Assembly (NCBI GenBank): GCA_038501785.1
Contig: JBAMJR010000170.1
Span: forward strand, 6,336,501 to 6,400,500
DNA length: 64,000 nt
Direction of reading: 5' to 3'
Origin: Myoxocephalus aenaeus
Lineage: Eukaryota > Chordata > Actinopteri > Perciformes > Cottidae
Shown: positions 25,141 to 37,809 of the stretch, piece after piece
Layout of the letters: every line of letters starts with the position of its first letter
How positions within the stretch are numbered: position 1 is the stretch's first letter
Made by a program: the position numbers and the translations under genes
The notes under the pieces: generated by a model
Database searches by the model: none
What the model was told of the DNA's origin: nothing
What the model saw: the letters and a program-made list of their open reading frames with translations, nothing else

Positions 25141-27169
25141 ACACACTTATTTGATACAAGTTTGTCCGTTTCCTTTTAAGTGTGTGTTTGAGAGATATTA
25201 TATGTATTCACGCCATCGGAGAAATCTCTCTTTCTTTTGCTTTCTGATACATTATACCTTCCCATCCTTTCTTTCAAAATGTACAAACCCTTTAACGGGT
25301 CAGTAGTTATTCCAATCAGGATACTGCAGACTATCAATTCAGCTAAGAGTAAAATCAGAAGGTTTTTCTTCCACGTAGTCTGAGCTCTAAATCTGCAGCC
25401 TCCAGCCTCTCGGATCTGGTATTCTTCCAACATGGCAGGAATTCTCCTCCCTTACTTCTTCTTTTTCTTCTTCTATTCTATTCCTTCTGCCTTTCCTCTC
25501 CCATGTCTGTTGACTACTCCCTCTGAGGCAATACTTGCATTGGAAACACTAAGCATTAGCATTTCCTATTATGGTCCAAAGAGTTTTCTATGCAATATAT
25601 TGGATTTTTGTCTTACATTTCTACAGTAAAACTGGCTCATTGCAACCCACCAGCCTGCAGATAAACCAATCATTATAAACCCATGCCATGTTCAAACCCA
25701 TCAAGTTTTATTGAATATTTCCAGCTCAAATCCTAAAGATTCCACATCTGCCTGCTGAATTTTCACGGCACTGTGTACCAAACAACCTTTCTAAATATGT
25801 TCTTTTGATGGAAGTGTTCAGTGATAAAAATAAGGTAATCATTTCCAAAAAAATATTCTAACAACCTTACACGGAAACTAAAAGAGAAAACTGTAAGGCA
25901 GCAGGTTTAAACAGTTCTATGGAATGTAAATGATTTCCTCCTTTGATAAAACAACTTTTTTATATATATTGATGTGGTGCACAGTGATCATATCCCTCCT
26001 CACAGACCTGGAGATGACGTGGCTGGGTCAGGCTTCTGAGACGGTGTCTGCCTCTCGTGGCTCAAACCAATTTCTAAAAGAGAACAGGGAAAAACAATCT
26101 TAATGACAACCCCTGGAGACCAAAGTGAATCGAGAGCTGGCAGCGTTGGATTGCATTTCCCTGCGTCTGCCCGCCTATTGTGGAGAACAGTCAGTGTTTA
26201 GGAAGGGCTGTCTCCAGCTTAGAATAACATGGCATTAAACTCACAGTCTCCTTTTCCCCCATTCTCTCATCATCTGTCACTGTGTAAACTTTCTGCTATC
26301 TCCTTTTTTATTTATCTCAGTTTCTTCTTATATACTTCTTCATTAATACCGTATTCTGATAAAGGCACATGACGTCTAACAGACGTTTTAAACAAACCCT
26401 TCACACCTTTTAACTATCCTAAAGGAAATGCGTGTCTACTCTTTTCTCAATCCTGTTCTTTTCTTTTTTCATCCTAACCAGATGCGTTTCTCCTCTGGAT
26501 CTCCCCTGTGCAGGCCCCCATGATTCATTTTCCACAGACATCTTAAAACGGTCCAAAACTCTCCCCTCCCCCATGCCTTTTCTCCCCACTTCCCTTTCTC
26601 TCTTTCCCTGAGTTCAGACTCACACTGCTGGATTGTCTCAGCCTGCAGTGCTCGTCAGGAACAGTGGAACCAAAACTCAAACAGGGAAGGAATGACACTT
26701 GTATGGAATCTCTATAGCCGAGCGATCCTCTTTCTCCCCTACCCTGGTGGTCAGAGGGGGGTTGTGACGAGTCTGCCCAGGTGCTGTTGAGGGTGTGGTT
26801 GGGTGGATCCACTAGAAGATGACACCCTTCAGGAGATAAACACACCTCCAGTTTGAGGGGAAGTAATAGAGTAGGCGGACCGCTTTTCTTATGGGCTGCA
26901 TTAGCCTACTTTCACTGATGGAAGGAAAAAAAGTGGAGCCACTCCTCATCCTCCTCCCTCGTTCTCTTTGCTGCTGCACAGCATTCTCACCCTTTCTCAC
27001 TCCTCCCGGTCCCACCCAGACACACTCTAGCTTGAGCTCCTCACCCACTCCCTCTTTTTTATGTTATTCCAAGGAGGATTTCCCAGCTGGGATCAGTTTT
27101 TGTCATGGCCTGGTTGATAATGCACTTTAGCAAGTGACACGTTTGGAAATACATCTTTCTTTCTTTTTG

Positions 27170-27550
27170 ATAGTTAGATGGGAAGATTGATAGGCCTCTC
27201 ATAATTGTCTGTTAAATATGAAGCAACCCCCAGCTAGCTTAGCATAAAGACTGGAATCCGAGAAAACAGCTAGCCTTCCTCCGATTAAAAAAGAATGTGG
27301 CTACCAACACAACTAAACATCTAGTTTTACAGGGGTTTATTTGCCAGATATTTCTTGGGCAGGAGTACCAACTTCCTGGTTTCTAAGGTGGCTACCTTGT
27401 GGGGAAGAACAAATGATATATAATTAGATAAAAGGTGTTAATTTGTCTTTTCGCTAAGGTAAGCTAAGAGTTAAGAGTGGCATCAATCTTCTCATCTAAC
27501 TTGCTGCGAAAAAAGCTAATAGGCATATTTCCCAAAATGTCAAACTGTTT
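27170..27550 (+). repeat. dispersed teleost fold-back repeat, copy 3
   Basis: GTTAGATGGGAAGATTGAT (27173-27191) pairs with ATCAATCTTCTCATCTAAC (27482-27500), 18 of 19 positions. The family motif AGCTTAGCATAAAGACTGGA lies between them, and CCAAAATGTCAAACTGTTT closes the element. This is the best-preserved copy of the family in the window. Confidence 0.7.
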
Positions 27551-29183
27551 ATTGCTCAATTTGCTCAATGGTAGTAGGATCAACGTATCTTGCAGAACTT
27601 GTCTGAAACAATATAAAGGCTGAGCATGTGTGTAACCAGTGGGCTACGGCATTGTGTTAGTTAGTAAGGAAGATGCTTGCGAACAAGCAACATCTCCATG
27701 TCAGTAAAACCGCCCACGCTAGCTCCAACACTAATGCAAAACAAGCTAGTTTATCAGAGCTTTGAGCTAGCAGTGTTCAGCTAGGGTAAGTATTGTACTT
27801 TATAAACCTTTTTTTATTATGTTTGTTCAAATTCTCTTTACAGCTATATAGCTTTAGTGACATTTTGAGCTAGGGCTGCTAGCTACTTTCTTTTTTTAAG
27901 TTGGCAACAATGGTTTGGGTTTTTTCGGTTGGATAACTGGATAAAGATCTCGCTCACTCTTGCTGGTTTTTCCAATATGGTGCAGAAGACAGCAGTTGTA
28001 CACACACACACACCTGTAAAGCCCAGGTCTGTTTCTGTGAGGGACGTGTGTGAAGTGAGTGTGCGAGTGTGCCTGCAGTACCTTGTCTGTACAGCCACGT
28101 GGCCTGTGATTGCATGTTAACAGACTCTCCCCATTTCAACAGCAATAAAGTGTAAATTGAAAGGTGGACCATGAAGTGAAACCTTCAATTACCTGCCATC
28201 TGCTCTGTAAAAGTGGCATCTATATTCCCTCAATCCCACACACCTTCACATGAACACATCAGTCCCTTTTCTTTAAAATGTGTTGAATTGCAAGTTTTTA
28301 GAGATTTCATCTATCGAGGCTTCTCTGCATCTAAACCCAGGTGCCCAACGGTTATAGACTTTATTCCCTTCAAAGATTCCTTTGTTGTGATATCTCTTCT
28401 TGGCATATGCATGTATCTTCTAAGTGTTAAAGCCAACACGGATTAAAAAGTTGGAATAGTACGCAACAAGGATAACAAGAACAAGTCATACTGCAAAGGT
28501 CACACTGCCTAAATCACGCAGTTTTTTCACTGTTTGGTAAGGATTCTGATATATCTGAACAACCTTATTCAGTATGCAGTGACCTTTGAGAGGCTCCTGA
28601 TTTATTCAACAGCTAAATTGTCCTTTTCTTGGGTGTAACAGGAAGTTCCATTTTAATGGGGCAGCCTGATCATTGTGATAAAGTCTGTCTGCAAAGAGAG
28701 GAGAATATTGGGCTTTGGACGATACATTTTTTAAACCGAGCGATCATCCTCTATAATACTTATGAATTACTTTGCAATACTGCTATTACATGAAGACTAT
28801 GTTAATTTTTCCCAATATTAAACTATATTTAATGCTGTGGGTGTGGCATCAAATAATAAGTGAAAACTAAATTGCATGATGCAAAAAGTCCCATCAGCTA
28901 AAGTGCAAACAGCAGTTAGAAGAGTTTAAAAAGTTAATAACTGTTTAGTTTCAGCACACTTATGAATGGTTATGCATAGCTTTCTTCCAGCTCACATCCT
29001 CAGATGAACCCAGAGGCCTATCATCCTATCCAAGGTCTACATCGGACGAAACCTCCTGCCACGTTGTCTCTCCTGTTCTCTCTCCCCTCCCTGTCGCTCT
29101 CCCTCTTCTCTCTATGTCTCTTCCTCATTCCCTCGCTCTACATTTCTCACTGTGATTTTTTCATTTCTTATTCTACTATAGGC

Positions 29184-29215
<32 letters not shown>
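29184..29215. repeat. (CT)n microsatellite
   Basis: Sixteen CT units in a CT-rich region running from about 29070 to 29260. Confidence 0.95.
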
Positions 29216-29218
<3 letters not shown>

Positions 29219-31279
29219 GATACCTCTCTTTTTCTTTCTTTCTTTCTTTTTTTCCTCTCATATGATGTGGTTCTTGCAGGGATGAAGGGAGGGTCAGTCC
29301 AGTCAACTTGCTTCCTGCTCTTTGCAGTCTAAACGGCAGCTTGGTGACCACACAGCATTGCATGATGGGCGCAGTGATGGTTCAGCTGCTGCACCCAGGT
29401 CACTAGCCATATTCACCAAGCTGCACTCTCTCATTTGATCAATCCTCTCAGACAGACACACCGTTTTGTGACATGAACCTCCATACACATAAAATGCACA
29501 CAGCAGGTTAGTGCAGCTGACTTGAAAAAAAAACACGTTTTTGTGCTCAGGCACTTTTCTCGTTTGATCAATTTAAAAAGAAAATCTGCAGTAGATATAT
29601 TTTTATAGAGCTGGTATTTCTTAAATCTATGCACCGTCTGGGGTGTGCATTTTATTTGTCCCTGCAGGAAACAGAATAGCATATCTGTTGAGAAAATTAA
29701 CACACATTTTAATGTGATACGCTGTAGTTGAAATCAAATCTATTCTTAAGAACCAGTCTTTCAATATGACTACACTATTCCATTCTCTTTTTCATATATC
29801 CCCTCGGATATTCAGCTGTAAATCTCCCACATGAACGTGAGCTTTTCAAAGCTAAGTCACCAAATCACCAGCTTTACGTGCCAATTTGCGAATAAGTCTT
29901 AACTGAATTGATAGTTCAGTTATTGAGTATGTGTCAACATTTTTCTACAAGTTCTGGGTCCACAAGGTGCTCCATCAGAGGACCTGAAGGCCAGACTGGG
30001 CCTGCTCCTTCTCCACAAATGAAAAAGCTAAACTCCTGGTTAATCTTGGCGTTACACTTTGACTCATAAAGTCTAACAATTTCCAGATTTATCACCGAGA
30101 ATGTCAGTTGGTAAGTAGCTTTTACATATGCTGGACAACTGGTGCACCGTGTAAACAATAGATACAGTATATGCATATAACTTTTTAGGTTACGTAGGTT
30201 ATGTGTCTGTGTGTGTCTGACTTTCATTAGTTCATTTGTTTAGAATAATGGGTATTATCCAGTGATCAATATGCACCTGAAGGCAAAAATAATGTAAAAA
30301 ATGTGGTTATGTGATCGGTCCCAACTTAATAAGTAAATGCATTTACTTGACACGTTAATCAACCAGTTCATCCTAGTGTTGAGTATCTAGACTGCAGACA
30401 CTAAAGCTTCAGACAGCTAGTGATCTAAACTGTAGTCCTCTCGACCTGCTCATTACACCATTTAAACATATTTTACAGAATCACACTACCACTTCACCTC
30501 AATCACCTCTTGCAACAGACATTAAGCATCTAAACGCCTCCCACAATCCTTTCTAGGCACCGCCCTGAACATCTGCAGACAAAAAAAGAGAAAGAAGACG
30601 AAAAACTAACTGCTTTCAAAATAAATGGTGAAAAGAAAACAAGAAAGATACAAAGAAAGAAAACAAGGAGTCAACTAGATTGTTTGCATCCACTTTTCTT
30701 TTAAAGTGCCATCCAATAGTAACGTGGTACTTTAAATTTAAAAGCATTGTGTCAAACCCGGTTACTATATCAACTGTTCACATTGTAATGTTCTCTTTTG
30801 CTTCTTGTTTCTCTTAGACAAAGACTTCCAGCTCAGAGAGTTTCTTTCTGTCCCTTCATGAGTGAGCGAGCAGCATCCTCTTCTGGTTGAAATGCTCAAT
30901 AAACAAGACACTCCCCATGTTGGGTTTCTTTCTCTTTTCTTCTTCTGAAGTTTCAACAGAGCACATTGGAACTGCCACGTGGGGAAAACTGTAATACTGT
31001 AATCTGCACAGATACAATGTTGTGCATAATGGATTTAACTCTGTTAATGTGACATGGATGGAATACATTTTGCATACACATATTATGCATATTTCTTGCT
31101 GGAAATAAAGGATCAAACTACTGCTTGGGGCATCTGTCCTTCTTACACAGAGCAGCTGAGGAAAGCACGGCCACACTGTCCACTGGAGGGTGCCACTGCA
31201 TCACATACTGTACCATCAAATAGTGTGTCTGTTCCATACAATCCAAACATGCCCAGTGCAACCACAGTCTGATCTGATG

Positions 31280-31390
31280 GTCACTAAATCCCCACTGGAG
31301 CAGCCAGAGATTAAGAGCCTTGCTCAAGGGCACCCATTTTATTCTGCCAATGTGGGGATAGGACTTCCTTTCTTTCTCAACGAATTTGCT
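31280..31390 (+). repeat. old retroposon fragment
   Basis: Contains CACTGGAGCAGCCAGAGATT, then AAGAGCCTTGCTCAAGGGCA, a phrase common in fish L2/RTE-like dispersed sequences. No termini are visible. Confidence 0.4.
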
Positions 31391-32840
31391 GCGATTATAT
31401 AATAACTTGAATTGACCCACTCCTGTGAGATCCCCTTATGTGTAATCAGTCCATTTTTACAAAAGCAAAAAGATGCTTGATTCATCTTGTTTCTCCACTT
31501 CCAACTCAAACGACCACAGCATGTTAAACTTATTTTCCAGGAGAACCATTAAAGCCATTTGTCATGTAGGTTGATGTTGTCGTGTTTACAGCTGACCTTA
31601 CGCTGTGTTTGTCTGCTGCCAAGCAAACGTAACTCGTCTGCTGCTGCTGAGGCACTTCCTGCTGTGCTACAAGGCGCATCATTTTCTCCACTGAAAAGTC
31701 ACAGCCACATCGAAATATTTCTCTGCAAGCTTCATGAACTCTTTGTGACCACCACAACAAATAAATACAACTTCAGAGTGCTGCGTGACCCAGCTGTCAG
31801 CCAGCAGAATACATTAGGTTTTGATTTCCCCCTGCGGTTCTGTATTTGCCTGACGATGCAGGATGACAGACGGGTTGCCAGAATTGCCCAATGAATGAGT
31901 GATCTGTCAGTCCACATTCAAAAGTAACATATGGCAGCAATAAATCACTTTCTCATTTTTTGTACCAACAAAAAAGAGGCAGGTATAAAGTAATTTGAGA
32001 TGAATAAATTGAGCAGACTGCAGCTGTAGTAATTTACATGTTCACCGTATCGAAGCAGTTTAAATCATTGATGAAAACTTCATAAATAAAGCTAGAGGCG
32101 TAATTTCCACTGGGAAAGCCTTCTGTAAGCGACAGCGGAACAACAAATAAATGTCCCATGAAAATTTGTCTCTGCAAACACATCAGTAGTAGAAGTATTA
32201 CAATCATTTACTGAGGTAAAAGTAGCAATACTACTACTTCATTGCAATTTTATAACAATGTGAAAGAGGCATTTTTGGTTGTAGCCCACTGTGCACATCA
32301 CGTATCAACCCTGTCTCCAACAAAATCATGTTCCCATACAACTATACACTCTCCATTAGGTTTCGATGCAATCATTTTCTTCATGACCAAACGGTCACAG
32401 TTTGAACTGTTTCTAACAAGTGGTTATTGAACAAAACAAAGCGCTACGGAACTTAGTTAGGTAAAGTAAAAAAAACATCAGAGTTTGACTTCAACCTATT
32501 CCCTACACATTTGAAAATCATCTGTGAGTCATCAAATGCAAACGGTTTCCCGCGAAACGTAATTCACAATGGAGTTTTGCTGTATGGGAACATCTTTTCT
32601 TTGGGAGACAGGGCTGCATGTACCCAGGACTAAACAGCAGGACACAGTTAGCGACTCGCTGGTGAACATAGTAGAGCATGTAGCAGCTGAAGAGACAGAT
32701 ATGTCCCTTAAGTTGGTAGAGACCAAATGTCTGTAATCTTTATAGGATGTATAAATTCTATGAAATGGATGTTATAAACAAATAGCACTGGGCATTTTGC
32801 AATTACATTGGGATCATTACAGCACACTGAGCATCTAAAC

Positions 32841-33627
32841 CAGAGGTGGGCAAACTACGGCCCGCGGGCCGGATACGGCCCGCCGAGTATTAATATACGG
32901 CCCGCCGAGTATTATAATTATTATAACATTAAAAAAAAATATTAAAAAAAAGTTATTAAAAAAAAAATATTAAAAAAAAGTTTTTTATTTTAAATAATTA
33001 TAAGTTATAGTAAAGACCGCTGTAGCGCTTCTCCGTTCCCAAGTTCAGTTTCCCGAAGCACGATGACCACAACAGACCAGCGTTGATGTTTCTTCATGCT
33101 TATTTATTGCACAGCGCTCTTTTAGGCTTTTCGTGTGTGCAGCGGCTGTCATTCAGACGCTGTTGTGGGACTACGGATAATATTATGAACCCAGACACCA
33201 CGGAGTTTGATGTTCCGACGTATGTGGAGTTTACACAACAAGTATAAAGCAGAACTGGTGGTTATTTCCAAGGTGGATGGCAGAATCGGTATCCGTTTTA
33301 CGGAGATAAGACCGGCGCAGTTCCTGGAGGAGTCGGTGAAATTCACCGAGCTGTGTGCGGCTACGGATAATATTATGAACCCAAACACAAGGGTGTTTCA
33401 TGTTCCGACATGTTTGGGACTTCCACAACAAGTATAAAGCAAAACTAGTGGTTATTTATTCCATAATCGATACCGGAAAAGACAGCTCTTTTTCACGGAG
33501 AGACCCGACGGCGATAAGCCACGCCCCCTTTGTCAAACACTCTCCATCCATCTGATACTGGCCCGGCCCGTCTGTCAATTTTTTTAATTCAATGTGGCCC
33601 CTGAGCCAAAAAGTTTGCCCACCCCTG
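32841..33627 (+). mobile_element. non-autonomous hAT DNA transposon, copy B
   Basis: Same element and orientation as 10910-11668, with a perfect 8-bp target duplication ATCTAAAC (32833-32840 and 33628-33635). It differs from copy A by few substitutions (for example GTCGGTGAA versus GTCGGAGAA) plus an extra ACGGCCCGCCGAGTATTA unit near the left end, making it 787 bp. There is no transposase. Confidence 0.93.
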
Positions 33628-34384
33628 ATCTAAACTGACTCGCTCCCTCTTTTTCTTGGTTTACATTGCAGCATGACATTGATTGCCATTAGATTAATGC
33701 CATATTCGCTGAAGCATTGCCTGAGGATTTTCTCAGAACATATTACTATTTCTATAAGCTTTTCTTAGGTGCAATATTCTCACGTAATATCATCCTAAAA
33801 CCTCCAACAAATGTTTTTCAACTGGTTGCTTTTTTGAGTCAAATACCACTACCAGTATAATGACATTTCAGTTTATGATCCACTATAAGAAGATACATAC
33901 GATCTATGATGTGCGATTTCTTTTGAAATCAAAATGAACGTTGTCCGATGTAATTTCGCTTCTCTGGCTTGTCTCTAAATCTCGCCTGACGTATGACACG
34001 ATAAGAACGACTCCACCATGTTTGCTTCTCCTGTCCCAGCTTAGCTGTATTTACCAAATGTCTTGTTCAGGCATTCAAGAGTCACCAGGAGACTCAGCAG
34101 GGAAATGAAAGCTCAATCTGCATACATTAGAATTGTAAATGTAGGAAGTTGCTCACGACAGCAGCCATACATAAAGATTAGGTTAAAAAGAGACAGCACT
34201 TCATAGACAAGCATCAGGGAGGAGAGAGGCAGAGAGGCAGAGATCAGCGGGCTAGAGACAGATGGGCCTTCAGGACACATAGATAATCATGCATATGATA
34301 ATTGGCTCTGTTAAGTGAAAATGTGCCCTTGAGGAGGAATATGGTGTTTTGTGAAACGTAGTTCGGGAGCGAAGACCACGCCCC

Positions 34385-34421
34385 GTACTCGGCCAATCAG
34401 CCGAGCCGTACGTACTTAAAC
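34385..34421 (+). promoter_or_regulatory. promoter-like CCAAT / TTAAA pair in the GC-rich unit
   Basis: GGCCAATCAG lies about 20 nt before TACTTAAACTC, spacing compatible with a polymerase II promoter reading rightward into the GC-rich unit. Confidence 0.35.
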
Positions 34422-35639
34422 TCATCGAACCAGTCTACTTCCTCTTCGACTCGGTTCCGACATGACGTGCAGTTTGCCCGATGCGGGCGCTCCTCCCCTG
34501 TCCTCCCGGGCGGCCAGCTGACCTGCGTCCCGGGGTCCCGGGGCTCCCTCCCCCTCACACTGCGCTTCGTCGCCGGCCCTCGGCGATCCCTGCGGCTCTC
34601 GGCATCAATCCTCCGACGGCCCCGGAGTCGCCTGCCCTCGCCTCCTAACGGCGGAGCGAACTCCGACTCTGGCGTTCCCCGTGCCGCTCTTCCAGCCGCC
34701 GGAGATCCCGACTTCCGCGTCCCCCGCGCCGCCCCCGGAGCCGGCCAGGACGCCCTCGAGCTCCAAGCGCCAAGAGCACTTCCGGGTTTCCCGCGCCGCC
34801 TGCCGATGACGTCACGACGCATCCCGTGGCCGGAGAAACTCAGCCATCCACTGCAATCCCCGTGCAATCGAGTCGACGGACGCCCCATTCACGACCCCCG
34901 AACCGGCTCTGCGCCAACCGTCTATACACATCACGTTCCACTCATCCGAAGCATTAGTTAGCTGACAGCAGTCCAATCAGGATAATACCGAGACCTAAGT
35001 CACATCGTCGAGCCTTCGCAGCTCACTCTTTCCCACATCCCGAGCTCGCGGCGCGCCATCCCAACCGGCCACCATACGCTACCTCATCCTCGCTCGCTCA
35101 TCCGAAGCACCCTGCTGGACCCCAACTAACGTCCACAAATTTCAGCCCATAGGCGCCAGCCTCCAACCATCGCCGTCAGAGGTCCTCACCCCGACCATAC
35201 CATCAAGGGTTCTCGGCCGCCGGCCTTCCCCTGCACACCGCAAGTGTACCCAGTCCAACTCTAACGTTATCAGAAAACGTCCACTCCCACAAGACTTTAC
35301 GAGTCTCCGTTCCCCCAGTCACGACCGCACATCATCAGTCCACTCCGGGTCCTCCACCCTTCATCCTTCGACTCCATCCCTCAGTCCCACTAACTCACAA
35401 TACCAACCTAGCTTGACTCAGTCTCCGTGCTTCTCGCCTCACAGGTCTCAACGGATCGCATTTACGCCTGGACAGCGATCCCACCTGACGTCCACCATAC
35501 ATCCCTCAACCCTCAACCGTCCCACGACGCTACCGGAGGCGCACGCTGTCAACCTTCGCAGCACAAACCTGCCTCTTTCACCTCAGCCCCCCGACCCTCA
35601 ACCGCCGCCGCAACTGCCTCTTTCACCCCATCCCTCTCC

Positions 35640-36150
35640 CCTCATCCATCACTCCCCTTCCTCATCCCTTACCCCTCTTCCCTCATCCATATCCCTTACC
35701 CCCATCCCTTACCCCTCATCCCGCACCCCTCGACCCTCATCCCGCACCCCTCGACCCTCGATCCTACATCCCACATCCCACATCCATCACCCTCGACCCT
35801 CATCCCCTCTGCCCCTCTTCCCGCATCCCACACCCCTTTTCCTTCTCGGCCGTGCACGACGCACGCCTTCAACATCCGCACCACAAACCCGCCTCTGCCG
35901 CCGCATCCCTCACCCCAGCACTCACCCCTTACCCCTCATCCCTTACCCCTCATCCATCACCCCTCGACCCTCATCCCCCGACCTTACCCATCATCCCTCA
36001 TCCATCGACCCTCTTCCCTCATCCCTTCCCCCTCTTCCCTCATCCCTTCCCCCTCTTCCCTCATCCCTTCCCCCTCTTCCCCCATCCCTTACCCCCATCC
36101 ATCACCCCTCAACCCTCATCCCTCGACCCTTACCCCATATCCGACCTGCA
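35640..36150 (+). repeat. C-rich degenerate minisatellite
   Basis: Imperfect tandem units built from CCCTCATCCCTTACC. A regular 21-bp unit CCCTCATCCCTTCCCCCTCTT repeats about three times around 36016-36085. It leaves all plus frames open for long stretches. Confidence 0.85.
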
Positions 36151-37315
36151 TTGTTGTGCTCTTGTGCTCCACAGGTTACATGGATCATATCTACACCCGG
36201 ACCGCGATCCGGCCCGACATCCACCCACGTGCAGGTGTAGTCAAATCGGCAGTATAGCCTCCTCATTTCCTTCCCTCATCCCTTACCGCACATCGCCGGC
36301 TTTCTTCAGTCTCCCACACCGCAGAGCTTACAGGCTAAAACTCCGACCACCATCGTTATGACATGCCACTATGTTCGGCAGCTACACACCCCATACACCA
36401 TCGTCTATCGCCTCCAGCGCAGCAAAACCAACCAACACTGTCCACTAGTCCGACTAGACTTGCACCGAAGTCCACGCAAACCGAACTGCAACTTCTTGAC
36501 GCCAGACAGCCGAACTTCTCGGCGAAACATCATTGCTCCTCTACTTGCGCCAACGTCACAGGCAAGCGCTCACGCTCACTCTTCTCCATGAGCACCTTTT
36601 GGGGGACTCTGCACAGCCAGAGCTTCAGAAGGGATAACCCCCACTCACGAGTCTCCACCTCCGCCGTTCCCTCTAGCCACCAGACGGCAGCAGCCTCTCA
36701 TCGCACCCCTTCGACCCTCTCGTCACGACCCACTCTACCCGTCTCGTTCCCGCACCTACAACCACCTCTTCATCACTCGACCCCGGTCCGGTGACCCGAC
36801 CCTCTTTCCATCGCACAATAAACAACCTGTAAACTCGTTCGCTATTTGGCGTGGTCTTTGTTAGTGAAAAATAATTTGGGGGCTCTAAAGATTGTATTGA
36901 GGTTGCTGGGTAACGGGCAGTTTAGTGGATATTAACAAGCAGAGGAACAGCAGGGCGGCATCGTTTGAAATAATCTACAATCAAATACTATTTTCCTCCA
37001 TGTCTTCCTCACAAACCCTCACACAATTGATCATTCTCATGTCATAGCTTCATCTTCTAAATATACAATGACAAGTAGGTTCCGATCTATTGTGCCTTTA
37101 ATGGTGGGTTGTAGCTCGTGTCTTTGACTTTACACACATTTTCAAGGAAGATGAATACATTTCCTTTAATTGGTTAAAAAAACATTTAAAATAACATCAG
37201 CTGGAGAATTGTTCACTGCAAAACATTGTTGTTACTGTTAAAAACTGGATTAATGTGGGTCATACATAGACATTGCATCTGTGATTTTTGGCAGTGACAA
37301 CTATCACTAACCGAA

Positions 37316-37809
37316 TGTCATGTTTTCATCCAGCCAGTCCGGCAGCTCCCCAGTGTTTCCTCTGTTTCCCTGTCCTCTTGTCTCCTGTGTTTCTACCCTG
37401 TCTGTCAACAAGGAGGCGTGGCCATCTCTTCCTCCTCCTCCTGGGCGGTGGCTACAGGAGCAGCTGGCAGCAATCTGCAATCAGGAGACTGCTCTATTTT
37501 AACCCGGGTCTTCCTGCCAGTCATCGCCAGATCGTTTCGTCACCATAGTATATACATAGTAGTATACATTCAGGCCGCCTGGTTTTGTCCCGTAAACTTG
37601 ATTCTTGGTTCCTGCTCACCCTGTTCCTTTTCGTCCTAACTTTCCGGAATCCCCACCTGCTACCTGCCTGCTCACCCGCCGCCGGATTCAACCCTGTCCT
37701 GCTCACTTTATCTTTTTGTTTAGTGTAAATAAATCCTTTTATGGTTCCACTTCACCCGTGACTCCTGTGTGCTGTATTTGGGTCCACGTTCTGCTTCCCG
37801 GTCATAACA
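37316..37809 (+). mobile_element. solo LTR of a retrotransposon
   Basis: Begins TGTCATGTTTT and ends GGTCATAACA, i.e. TG...CA with imperfect inverted termini TGTCATG / CATAACA. It is flanked by CCGAA and CCAAA, a one-mismatch 5-bp duplication. It contains AATAAA near 37728, about 80 nt before the 3' end, as expected for the R region. Length is 494 bp with no internal coding region or second LTR nearby. The terminal phrase with CTGTATTTGGGTCCACGTTC is typical of teleost Gypsy/ERV-type LTRs; class not decided. Confidence 0.75.

Larger units (their letters stand above)
18389..32832. other. intergenic with scattered repeats
   Basis: No protein-coding exon is supported on either strand. Recognisable content is the fold-back copies at 20.6 and 27.2 kb, CT/GA arrays, a retroposon tail (22.57-22.69 kb) and an old fragment at about 31.28-31.39 kb. 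Short frames such as those at 26543-26845, 29934-30227 and 31118-31420 lack recognisable domains. The segment 22.76-23.25 kb repeats the motifs TTGCCCAATCGGGCA / TTGCCCAACTGGGCAAATAA and may be another unnamed repeat. Confidence 0.5.
34357..36863 (+). mobile_element. GC-rich 2.5-kb insertion, possibly a solo LTR or non-autonomous retroelement
   Basis: Composition switches abruptly from AT-rich to C- and CpG-rich at about 34365 and back at about 36840. AAGACCACGCC near the left edge (about 34371) is mirrored by GGCGTGGTCTT near the right edge (about 36849-36859). GTGAAA flanks both sides (34351-34356 and 36864-36869), a possible target duplication. Inside, in order, are CTCGGCCAATCAGCCGAG (a CCAAT box within a palindrome), a TACTTAAAC TATA-like site, a palindromic CRE TGACGTCA (34807-34814), a C-rich minisatellite zone and AATAAA near 36820. 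Long frames on both strands overlap and look like by-products of composition. No gag, pol or transposase motif was recognised. The element class is an inference. Confidence 0.4.

Noticed and set aside
26543..26845. 100-codon minus-strand frame
   Set aside because: No domain, no conserved motif, low-complexity end.
29934..30227. 97-codon minus-strand frame
   Set aside because: Not recognisable as any protein family; no splice signals that would extend it.
34397..34961. Overlapping 163- and 164-codon frames on opposite strands
   Set aside because: CpG-rich sequence is poor in stops on both strands; neither translation resembles a known protein.
35413..36361. Three overlapping plus-strand frames of 169-276 codons
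   Set aside because: They arise from a C-rich minisatellite that lacks stop codons in all frames; composition is Pro/Ser/His-rich and no domain is visible.
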